In this document: positions 36,838 through 45,839 of the stretch, piece by piece
How the letters are laid out: each line of letters starts with the position of its first letter
How positions within the stretch are numbered: the stretch's first letter is position 1
Origin: Calycina herbarum
Lineage: Eukaryota; Ascomycota; Leotiomycetes; Helotiales; Pezizellaceae
DNA: 64,000 bases
Assembly: GCA_001414485.1 (NCBI GenBank)
Contig: LLEY01000050.1
Location: 62,001-126,000, forward strand
Direction of reading: 5' to 3'
Position numbers and translations under genes: made by a program
The notes under the pieces: generated by a model
Seen by the model: the letters and a program-made list of their open reading frames with translations, nothing else
Told to the model about the DNA's origin: nothing
The model's database searches: none

Positions 36838-37400
36838 ACCTATATCTTATAATCTAAAGAGAAAGCCTTAAGAAAGGCTAGGTTAAGGCCTATCTTAGAT
36901 TAGGAACTGATAGGAATAGGTAGAGCTACTAGATAGGTAACCTCTATCTCTCGCTGTTCTCTTTCCTCTCTTTCTTTCTCCTCCTTTTCTTTCTTTTCTA
37001 CCTTCTTAGTAGCGTCGAGTTTGTTAAGAAAATAAAGCTCTTAATAAGATATTTCACGCTATCTTTCTTTTAGAAAGGCCTTCTACTTTCGTAACCGTAG
37101 AATCCTTACTATTACCTCCTTCTCCTCTCTCTCTAGCTTCTCCTCTTATTTTTTAATAGAGGCCTAGTTACTAGCGTAGAGGACGTTCTTCTCCTAGTCG
37201 TTGTTAGTTCTATTATATTTTAGCTTTAACTAAACATATTTAAAATATTAAGAGGATTAGAAGGAATTAATAAAATATCTACGCTTTTAAGAAGCGTAGT
37301 AAGAGTATAGTAATATTTTATTATAAACTATTTTAATACTTTTTATAAGAAGTATTTATTCTTCTTTCTTCTTCTATATAGAGTAGGACATAATAGAAAG
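36838..37400 (-). pseudogene. Possible diverged antisense ORF region, Ty3 copy 2
   Basis: This is the same location as the antisense ORF of copies 1 and 3 (between chromodomain and right LTR). The minus strand again reads as Glu/Lys/Arg-rich, helix-forming sequence (about 37,160-36,950, from tracts like ttctttctcctccttttc), and a frame ends in TAG near 36,850. It is too diverged to match codon by codon by eye, so this is a positional and compositional counterpart only. Confidence 0.35.
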
Positions 37401-37481
37401 GAAAGGATGCTACTAATACTCTAACCGAGTTTCTTAGCTTATACTTAAGCGTAAGGGCACGCTAGGCTACGAAGGGGATAG

Positions 37482-37927
37482 TATTACGAATTACGTTATA
37501 CGTAGTAAGTAGTCTAGACAGCGCTTTAACAGGATAAGACACGATATCTAGGAAATAGAAGGTAATATAAGAGAGAGTTAGTAATATAAAGGCATTTAGA
37601 TATTCTAGGATCTCACTGTTAGATAACCGTTGGAAGTTATGTAATAGATCCTCTTAGATCCCTTAAGGGATCTAAAGGGATCTAGGGATCTAGGCTTGTA
37701 TAGGGATCTATATAGTATAAGAGGTTCTATATATACTGGCACGTCTGCTGTTAGATAGGAGCTTCGTACTCAACTTAGTTATTAATCTTATCATCTTATT
37801 TAACATCTTTGATATAAGTAACGAGTTCACTTCTAAGTGAACAACCCGGCGCATCTGTACTTCTTATCTGTATACCAACCTTCGAGACTTAGTCACCTTT
37901 GTTTATTTCGTGTGGAGTTTCGTTACA
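37482..37927 (+). repeat. 3' LTR, Ty3 copy 2
   Basis: This 446-bp LTR is preceded by the purine tract GAAGGGGATAG. Its right half is almost free of RIP changes (GTTCACTTCTAAGTGAACAA, then CCGGCGCATCTGTAC) and it ends in intact CA. The RIP-heavy domain fades here, about 40 bp before the P450 stop codon. Confidence 0.9.
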
Positions 37928-37968
37928 ACCACGTTATAACCTGGTGTAAATAAGCAATTCTATTACAA

Positions 37969-39639
37969 CTACTTCTTTACAACGACTCTGACTCCTTTAC
38001 TTCCCCACTTAGGTATCGGTTTTGCTAGATCAACAATGAAATCGACATCTTCCCGGCTTGTTTCAAACAGTTCGAGATCATGCCTACGATATATTGTTGC
38101 CAGACCTACATATAACTCCATCCAGGCCAAGTTAAGACCAAGGCAATTTCGAGCCCCGCGGCTAAATGCTACCATGTAGGAAGACAAGGGACGTAGATCG
38201 CCGGGGCCTTTGGGGCTTCCCAGCCATCTGTCTGATCGGAACATGGTCGAATCTGGAAATACTGTCTCGTTCATGTGCATATGATATGCATCCATACTTA
38301 CCACCGTTTTTGGTGGTATCGTCCATTCCTTGTATTGCAGGGTACCAGTTCTATTGAGCCGAAGCTGAGATGCAAGGCTATAATTCGTCAGAGAAATTCT
38401 TTCTTCCTTTCGTTATCATTTTCATCACCGATGCTTTTCATACCTTCCATGATCAAGGCTGATAAGTAAGGAAGCTCCTCTAATTCATTCCAGGGCAGTA
38501 TTTTGGTCGGGTTAGGCATGTATTCAGTGAGTTCTGCTTTGAGGCGCCCCTTGAAGGATAGATTGGCTTGTATGTGGAACATGGCGACAGTAAGAGCCCA
38601 GGAAGTGGTCTCAACAGCCCCGCCGTACAAGGCCATGGCTTCTTGTTGCATTCTTAGTAGAGTCATATCCTCAGGCAACAAATCAGCAGAGAGAGTATCG
38701 TGGGAAATATTTGCTTGTGACGCTTCCTTGATGGCAACATTTTTCCCATCAAGAACCTCTTGAATTTGATGGGCCATTTCCTGTTGAACTTTGAGTTATG
38801 ACGAGGATGATAGGCAACAAGGCTGGACTTACCTTGCGAAAATCTAGAACAGGCTTGAACGACGGCATCAGGAGAACAAGAACCGAGTCCGAGATGGAAT
38901 TCAAGGCTGTGACGAGAAGCCTGAAATGTGTCATGACATGAGCGGCACAGACAGCTTGTGCTATTGCCTGAGCAAAGGGTGATATAAAATCTGGTGCAGA
39001 CGAGTAATCTGTTGGTCGAGCAAATGCTATCTCTGTGATAATGTCAGACGCCATGGCGCCCCACATGAAGTTTACGTTGATGACCTTGCTAGTCCCTGCA
39101 AATTCAGTTCTCAGGCGCTGTGAAATTCGGTCGAGGATGGACTGGAGCTCTTTATTCCGACTCTTGATGCGCGCTTTGGAGAAGCAGGGTGCGATGGCGG
39201 CGCGGCGCCTGCGGTGAACCTCGGCCAGCCCTGTTTGTACTGTGGCCTCTGGAACACTGAATCGGTACCGGAATTTTTCGCTCTTGTCAATGGGTTGAGT
39301 GGGTGTGCTTTTGCAATAGACAACATCATAGTACTCGGCATCATCAATATGTATCTCATCCGGATTGATGCGGACAATTGGACCATACTCTTCATGTAAC
39401 CGCCGAATCTGAAAAGTCCATTGCCCACCCCTTTGGCTAACAAGGTCAAAATAGGCCTCATACCAATGAGTCGCTGCTGCAAGTTTAGGCCCCGGAAACT
39501 TCGCAAGAGGGCTGAGATATAGCCGTTGAATGACCAAGAAGACTATGTGCAATACGCAAGCAGAGAGAAGACCAGCAACGGCATAGATCGCGAAGGACTC
39601 CTGCTGGAAGTGACGAAAAAACAAAAGATTCCGCTCCAT
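37969..39639 (-). pseudogene. Cytochrome P450 monooxygenase, probably inactive
   Basis: It has three exons: 38,833-39,639, 38,444-38,780 and 37,969-38,377, with introns of 52 and 66 bp (branch-like CTGAC and TATAG acceptor in the second). The start chosen at 39,639 gives MERNLLFFRHFQQ, a membrane anchor (AIYAVAGLLSACVLHIVFLV) and the Pro-rich hinge KFPGPK. The heme loop FSRGARNCLGLNLAWMELY is intact in exon 3. Two faults are visible. No combination of canonical splice sites joins exons 2 and 3 in frame (the sum is one base short, near 38,350). The conserved ExxR of helix K reads E-A-L-H across the junction, Arg replaced by His (CGT to CAT type change). It resembles fungal P450s of secondary metabolism; the substrate is unknown. 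It is divergent from the dehydrogenase gene, and its stop codon lies 34 bp from the pogo element end. Confidence 0.8.
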
Positions 39640-40023
39640 GTTACTTGATGTTGTTGAAATGGATGAATCGTGCGCCAGGAGGTGAGATGTAATTAAGATG
39701 CATTCACGAAGGCACACTCCCTATTTATGCTTGCAAGTAAGTGATGTAGTGTTGTTTTGCCTCTTCACGGCACCACGGTGAGTATTTGTAAATGCTTAGC
39801 TGCATATTTGGAAGTATATGCATGTCATAGCCCTGCCGATTCTTAGATAGGGGTCCCTCGCTAAGGGGAGTGGCATAATCACCCGATAAGCGCACCCCCA
39901 TGGACATCGGAGGTGGCAGGATGAAAGTATTAATACGGATACGACGAGTGGGGCGCTCCTAGGCATCCTCTCAAAAACCTCACAGCCGTTTGCGTAGAGA
40001 CACATACACACATACACGACACA
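39640..40023. promoter_or_regulatory. Divergent promoter region between P450 and dehydrogenase
   Basis: This is a 384-bp gap between two divergently transcribed genes. TATTTATGC at 39,721-39,729 could serve the minus-strand gene. GC-rich palindrome-like sequence and short ORFs on the minus strand look incidental. No specific binding site was recognised. Confidence 0.4.
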
Positions 40024-40994
40024 ATGCCCGGCCATCTTGTTGTAGTTATTACCGGTGCTGGCAGAGGTGCGTCTCTTTCTGAAGCGAGTCAAATCCAGAC
40101 TAAATTATTTGTTAGGTGTTGGAAATGCTTTGGCGCGGGCTTATATCACGCTTCCAAACTGCATTGTTGTAGGGAGCATTCGCGATGATACTGCCCCAGG
40201 AGTGACCGAGTTGAAGGCTTCCCCCAAGGGAGACGGATCACAACTCCTCCTAGTCAAAGTTGAAAGCTCCTCGCCAACAGACGCAAGCAATGTAGTGACA
40301 GCATTAGAGGCCGTAGGAATCACCCACATCGACATCCTAATTGCCAACGCGGGCGTGAGCCCCCTTATTGAACCTATTGAGACGGTCGACCTTGAAGTCG
40401 TGGCCAGGACATTTCAAATCAATGCTCTGGGTCCCCTGGCTCTATACCAGGCCTGTCACCCGTTGCTTAAAAATTCAAGCAATCCAAAGTTCGTGCCAAT
40501 TACCAGCGCTGCTGGTACTATTGGTGGAATGGAACACGGTCGCACTTTCGTCGCACCATCTTACTGTATCTCAAAGGCGGCTCTGAACTGGATTACTCTG
40601 TATGTCTGTCCTCGAGGATTAACTGCACTGAAATTCTAACCGGCTATGTAGGGCAGCGCATTGTAGCAACGAGTGGCTGACCGCCGTTGCCGTCAACCCG
40701 GGGTAAGACTCTCCGAAAGAATCTAAAAATTCTCGCTGAGCCAAAGACTAACTTCCGCACTATTTAGTCTGGTGGCTACTGATATGGGAAACGAGACGGC
40801 CCAGTATCTAGGCTTGGAGAAGGCGCCTTGGACGGCAGAACAAAGTGCCGAGAGAATTATGAATCTTGTATGTTTGCCGTAGTTGTTGAAGTCCCATCAA
40901 TATCTAACTTGTTACCTAGATCGACAGAGCAAGTCGCGAGAATTACTCTGGAAAGTTCATGGATGCAATTAGTGGCACTGAGTTCCCCTGGTAA
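40024..40994 (+). CDS. Short-chain dehydrogenase/reductase (SDR), intact
   Basis: It has five exons: 40,024-40,066, 40,116-40,599, 40,652-40,702, 40,768-40,867 and 40,920-40,994, with introns of 49, 52, 65 and 52 bp, all GT/AG. They give 250 residues. Visible motifs are the NAD(P)-binding TGAGRGVG (residues 10-17), NAG (92-94), catalytic Ser145, Tyr164 and Lys168 (YCISK), and NPGLVATDMG after the active site. Length and motifs fit classical SDRs of the CsgA/sniffer-like or NorA-like kind that reduce ketones, often in fungal metabolite pathways. It is cytosolic by absence of any signal. It is the only one of the three island genes with no visible damage. The start has adenine at -3 and lies in a short leader. 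Confidence 0.88.
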
Positions 40995-41091
40995 TAGCTG
41001 AGGGGTTTTTTCACAGCCCGAATAATGGTTCTTGGGAAATGATCTCCAACAGCAATCTACTACAGCTCACGCTCCTTAACCTCTACAAGTG
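40995..41091. other. Convergent 3' gap between dehydrogenase and FAD oxidase
   Basis: This is a 97-bp gap, if the ancestral stop of the oxidase (41,092) is used, between convergent genes. It holds both 3' ends. No terminator motif was identified. Confidence 0.4.
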
Positions 41092-42935
41092 TTATATTTT
41101 ACAAAGTCTTCCATTCCCGTCTTCAGCCCAAGCTTCACTTCCCACTGCTGTGCGGGCATAGAACACGCCTAGTGGGTCCATCTTGTTCTTAATATCGTGT
41201 AGCCGGGGGTAGTTGATCCCATAAAACACTCTTTACCAGTCAGACTGTTCAAAGTTTGCCTCATTGAGATATGCTCCCCCAACTGGAGTCGCCTCTTCAA
41301 TCTGGGGCATCACAACATTCGTCAGAGTAGTCTGGTAAGCTGCCATTTCAGTCCGCGAAATACTAAAATCCCAAGTTTTGACAATGATGCAGTGTAGCAA
41401 GGCGGATCTCCAAGCGGGAAGAACCGCATTGTGGTTTAGCCGTGACTGGTTTGCCTTTAGGGCATCACACACAATAGCAAATCCAGCATTAGTAGCGCTC
41501 TGGAATGCTTGAGTGACATTCTGGGCTCCAGAAATACTCTCCATTACCGATCGCGGCACGAGACGCCCTCCGGTAAGTTGCGCTTGAGGGGTTTTGGTAA
41601 CTGCTTGCAGAAAGTATTGGTTGAAAAAGTCGAGAAAGGTTGAGTGCGCCGTTTCGGTGATGTTCAAGGGGATGCTAATCTTGGCCATGGCAGTTGTGAC
41701 TTGCATCAATACTTGCTGCATGGATGCATTGCCATTTACCACGGCTATACCGTAAACACTCAGAGCAGTTGGGGTCAACGCGTATGATACAACTGCACCA
41801 GCGTCTACCACAGGTCCTAAAGCCGATTGGAACACGGCTACGGCATCCCAAAACTCTTCGATTCCGCCGGCTGTCTCAACTTCAAAAGACACGCTGGCAC
41901 CGCCCATGGCTCCATCTTGATAAACCCGTGTTACCATAGATACGACGACTTCAAAGGTACCGGCACCTCCACCGCTGAGGGCCCAGTACAGATCGGCATA
42001 GATTTTCGGCGTTGCCACAATATGATCTCCCTCTGCAGTGACAACCTCCCACTTCAAGACATTATCAGCTGCCATGCCGTATATAGACGTGAAAACACCA
42101 TGGCCACCACCAGAGGTGTAGCCACCTGCAACACCAACATCTGGACACGTGCCAGTCACAACTCGATATCCCTTCCCATGGGCGGCAGTAAAAACATCGG
42201 ACGTCAGAACACCTGCACCAAGACGCACGGCAGGCCCATTATAATTTCCATCGCCCGCATACCTCTCGGTAAAATCTATACCGTTCATATGGTGTGTCCA
42301 TAGGGACAATGCTCCTCTTCCTGTCGACTTGCCAAGAAGGCTACAAGTAATCGAAAGTTAGCTACCACTGAGAATCTTAAACTCTTCCTGAAGTCACTCA
42401 CTCGTGCCCAGTGTTTTTGATGGTCAACCGAACATTTTTCTCCCGAGCGAATCGAACTCCAGCTTGAACATGATGAACTGTAGATACGTTGATAGAGTAT
42501 TCAGCATAAGTTCCAATCTCACAAGGGCTCTCCTGGTTGGTAAAAGGGTCGCAGGATTGATTTTGGGAGTACGGTGCCAGAAATTCTGCTGGTGAATGAA
42601 AACTGTATTGCTATCAGCATCTCAAGGAATTATTGGGTATACCCCGCGACAACGTTATAGGGAACTTACTGCAGATCTGGAAAGGCCCAAGTATCCTTAA
42701 GCACCTGGCATTACTCGTAGTGGTAGCTGGGATTATGGTAAACCATTACAACGGGAGCAGTAGCAATCAACCGGCCATCTACCGTTTCGTTGAGGCGTGC
42801 CCAGTCCTCTGGGCCGGGCCGGGCAGGATCACCTGCTATATTCTTGCAACTTCTATAGCTGTAGGGTGTCGCTTGTACCCAGTGGCATGCAAGTAAGGTT
42901 GCCACGAATGTGAACAATCGTCTATAAGCTATCAT
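41092..42935 (-). pseudogene. BBE-like FAD-linked oxidase with two in-frame stops
   Basis: The exons are 42,670-42,935, 42,402-42,602 and 41,092-42,340 (introns 67 and 61 bp), which would give 571 residues. A signal peptide follows the ATG at 42,935 (MIAYRRLFTFVATLLAC). The PCMH-type FAD domain shows KNTGHDLLGKSTG (flavin-linking His) and TGTCPDVGVAGGYTSGGGHG (flavin-linking Cys), so bicovalent FAD was likely. The tail GVFYARTAVGSEAW and the BBE substrate domain are present. TAA occurs in frame at 42,709-42,711 (after NPSYHYE) and at 41,233-41,235 (after EQSDW), both where homologues have Gln or another residue and where CAA to TAA by RIP is expected. Reading resumes perfectly after each. It was secreted and is now probably inactive unless read through. 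Confidence 0.85.
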
Positions 42936-43480
42936 GACTTTGCTTTTGGCTTTGCAAAACAAGATAGATGGCTTTCCATGAGAATCTCTAGGTCACCAGC
43001 AAAAGACGGACGAAAAATCTTTAACACAGAAACCCAACTTCATTTTGTATGTTTCCAGTTGGATTTCCTGAATTCTCCTATTATTTGCATCTTGCTGAGC
43101 CGCACGTAGTGTCCGCAGAAAGGGTGACCCAGATACCTTTCGGATGAACTATTATTAGCAAGTTCCCGGCATAGTCAGTACGCAAGATTCCCGAATTCAG
43201 CCTAAAACAGCAAGACTTCTGAGATTACCTAGTATCACATTACTCCAGCTACTACAAATTTTGATGTGGACTGGTAGATGAGGAATTTTCTCGCTTAAAA
43301 CCTGGGCGTTTGTCAATGCCTAGGTGGATTTTCTCGGAGTTGAGCAAATTACATGACAAGCGAATCGTTCAGGGGAAGCGAGTCGCCCACAGAAAACCTG
43401 TAGACGATTCGCTCACCGAAACCCCACAAACATTGCATTAGCTCCTTTCTATCGGAATTCCGAGTCTTTGCTTTGCCTTA
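42936..43480. other. Intergenic, upstream of the FAD oxidase
   Basis: This 545-bp stretch has normal composition and no supported gene. It would hold the promoter of the oxidase. The AT-rich mutated sequence begins abruptly near 43,478 (CCTTATACTAAGTATACTAG). Confidence 0.5.
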
Positions 43481-44140
43481 TACTAAGTATACTAGTATAA
43501 TCAGTGCTAACTTAGTAGACGAGTCAGCCTTAGTATTCTTAGTACTAAGAGCGATTTACTATCTAACTACTAATACTAAGAATACTAAGGCTAACTCGTC
43601 TACCGAGTTCTAGAATTACACGGTTATATAACTAGTCTTCTACCTCTTTATATACTCTCTAGTTATACGAAACTATAATAGATTAAAAAACTAAGTAATA
43701 AATTAAATAATTAAGTAAAGGTTTACTTAGAAAGATACTTCTTATATAAGTATAGTATATAAGCGTATACGTGTATATATATAGTATATACTATAAGTTA
43801 TTATAATAGTATATTATAGGCCGAATATAATAAGGTTAATAGATAAGATAGTCTTATTATAAAGAGAATTAACTAAGGAAGAAAGTCTATTCTACGTACG
43901 AGGAAAGGGGTTTTATACGTATAAGCTACATATAATTACCGGTTATTAGAACGTTGTTAGAACCTCTTACGTCGAGGTCACGTGAAGTTACGTGAAGTCA
44001 CGTTTTATACGAAGGTCGATAGACCGAGTACTCTTCGAGTATAAACTATTACATAGTATATCTAGTATATCTAGTACTAAGTATACTAGCTAGTATAACT
44101 ATTATAGAATTATATAAATAGTATACTTATATTTTAAGTA
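43481..44140. repeat. RIP-mutated unidentified repeat left of pogo element
   Basis: No protein frame is recognisable. It contains a 30-bp-arm hairpin (43,515-43,603), a short 10-bp direct repeat acgtgaagty (43,980-44,003) and AT-rich sequence with TACTAAGTATACTAG motifs near 43,486 and 44,077. An inverted copy of the latter lies right of the pogo element near 53,395-53,430, so the two flanks belong to one older palindromic element. Confidence 0.45.
43515..43603. repeat. Hairpin with 30-bp arms
   Basis: Arms 43,515-43,544 and 43,574-43,603 are inverted repeats with one mismatch in 30, separated by 29 bp. The mismatch is a C:G to T:A type difference, as RIP would make. Confidence 0.85.
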
Positions 44141-44333
44141 ACGTGTTTATAAGCGAGTCGCTTACCTAAGCGGGTCGCCTACTTTCCTAGTCGCGTATTA
44201 TCTACTACCTTTAAATCGTAATAGCTTAATACTATAACGTTTAATTACCTTCTTAAGAAGCTAATATTATTTTAGTAACCTAAGAACTCGAAAACAACGT
44301 GTTATTAACTGAATAAAGCGCTATAAAGGTTTA

Positions 44334-44795
44334 TATTACGAATCACGGTATACGTAGTAAGTAGTCTAGACGGCGTTCTAATAGGATAAGGCATAATATC
44401 CAGGAATAGAAGGTAATATAGGAGGAAATCAGTAATACGAAGGGCATTTGGGATTTCAGGATCTTACTGTTATAGTAATGTTAGAAGTTACGTGTAATTA
44501 TATAACGTGATCGCCTATATCGCTCTGATCGCCTTGATTATAAGCGACGCGAGCGACGCGAGCGATATAAGCGATGTAATTAGGATGAAGGTTTTATATA
44601 AGACTAGCACGTCTGCTATTAGATAGGAGCTTTGTACTTAACTTTAGTTATTAATCTTATTATCTTATTTAATATCTTTAATATAAGTAACGAGTTTACT
44701 TCTAAGTAAACAACCTAGTATATTTATACTTCTTATCTATATACTAACCTTCGAGACTTAGTTACCTTTGTTTAGTTTATTTAAGTTTTGTTATA
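44334..44795 (+). repeat. 5' LTR, Ty3 copy 3
   Basis: This 462-bp LTR has its first G changed (TATTACGAATC). It carries the GCGA-type repeats (44,545-44,576) and a TATATAAGAC block as in copy 1. Confidence 0.9.
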
Positions 44796-45839
44796 CTTTA
44801 AGCACCTACTTAGAAGTTTAGTCGCTATAGCCTTAGTAACCCTCGTAGTAACTAGCCTAAATACTAGTTAAGTTAACGTTGTAGGAATATCTAGAAATAT
44901 AACTAGAAGAACACTTACTAGTATATAGTCGACTAGGAACGACGACAATGTTAATATACTAGACGTCTCCGAGCTCTATAAGGTCGAAGTACTTAAATCT
45001 ATTAAAGTTAAGATATTAGATATATATTATAGAAAGCAAAAGGAACTTAACTTATTCCTTCTCTAAATAGATATCTATTTTAACTTTAACACTGATAAGT
45101 TCGAAGGTAATTATAATTTATAAACTATCTTTGCTATCTCCTATCTTAAGGGATTAGTATTAGAATAGGCCTAGCTATACTTAAAGGATTTCTTTAAAAA
45201 TAAGAATAAAGATAGAAAGATAGAATTAACTAAGATTATATTTAAATCTTAGAGAGGATTTAAAGTAACTATTAGAAAAGTCTTTAAAGACTTTAATATA
45301 ATCTAAACAGCTATATATAAGCTTTTAGAATTATACTAGACTGGATTAGTAATAGATTATACTAATAAATTTCAACGTTATAGAACGAAGTCGGGATAGA
45401 ATACGATTGCTCTTATAGAACTCTTTTATATAGGATTAAAGATACATATCTATAAGAAAATAACTAAGTAGAATATATAATTCTTAACTATTATAGGTAT
45501 AATTAAGGAAGTCGTCTAGCTAGATAACCGCCTATATGAATTTAAGAAGAGTAACCCTAGGTATAAGGAAAAGAGTAAAGAGTTAGAGAAGTAAGAGTAC
45601 TCTTATACTAATAAACATAGTAAGGAGGTAAACGCTACGTAAAAGAAAACCTTTCTAAAGAAAGGAGGACTTTCCTAGGAAGAGTAAAATCGTCGACGTA
45701 AGTAGAACTTATGTTATAATTATAGCCTACTAGGTTATAAAGTAAATAAGTATAGTAAGAAGAAAGACTCTAAGAGAAAGAAACAAATCAATGCTACTAT
45801 TTAATAATAGATAGTCTTAACTAATTATATTAAACTTAT

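Larger units (their letters stand above)
28714..37927 (+). mobile_element. Ty3 chromovirus copy 2, full length with nested insertions
   Basis: The LTRs are 446 bp (28,714-29,159 and 37,482-37,927). The right LTR keeps the canonical terminal CA (GTTTCGTTACA). Target duplications are actac (28,709-28,713) and accac (37,928-37,932), differing by one C-to-T change. The interior carries Gag (broken by a pogo element at 29,858-31,718), then protease, reverse transcriptase, RNase H and integrase (about 33,190-36,600, broken by a solo LTR at 35,895), and a chromodomain (about 36,665-36,830). Net length is about 7.06 kb. It is a subfamily distinct from copies 1 and 3 in its LTR middle (GATCT palindromes instead of GCGA repeats) and its 3' non-Pol region. 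Confidence 0.9.
26839..37934 (-). mobile_element. Fot1/pogo-like element, its right end split by Ty3 copy 2
   Basis: The left inverted repeat starts ACGTAGTTTATTATTAAGTCG at 26,839 after TA. The matching right end (three copies of a 17-bp unit with ACTCGATAATATA) stops at 28,713, is broken by Ty3 copy 2, and finishes with CACGT at 37,930-37,934 followed by TA. Removing the Ty3 element and its duplication leaves 1,877 bp. The minus strand encodes the transposase, with the N-terminal helix-turn-helix near 28,580-28,250 and DDE blocks near 28,100 and 27,750. It is closely similar in layout to the pogo element at 29,858-31,718. Motif ATTAAGTCG is repeated at positions 13 and 30 of the left end. 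Confidence 0.85.

Noticed and set aside
1..37934. Idea that the AT-rich block is a centromere or telomere
   Set aside because: No telomeric repeats and no evidence beyond nested transposons; RIP explains the composition.
41827..42303. 158-codon plus-strand frame in the FAD oxidase region
   Set aside because: It is antisense to the well-supported BBE-type exon 3; no motif.
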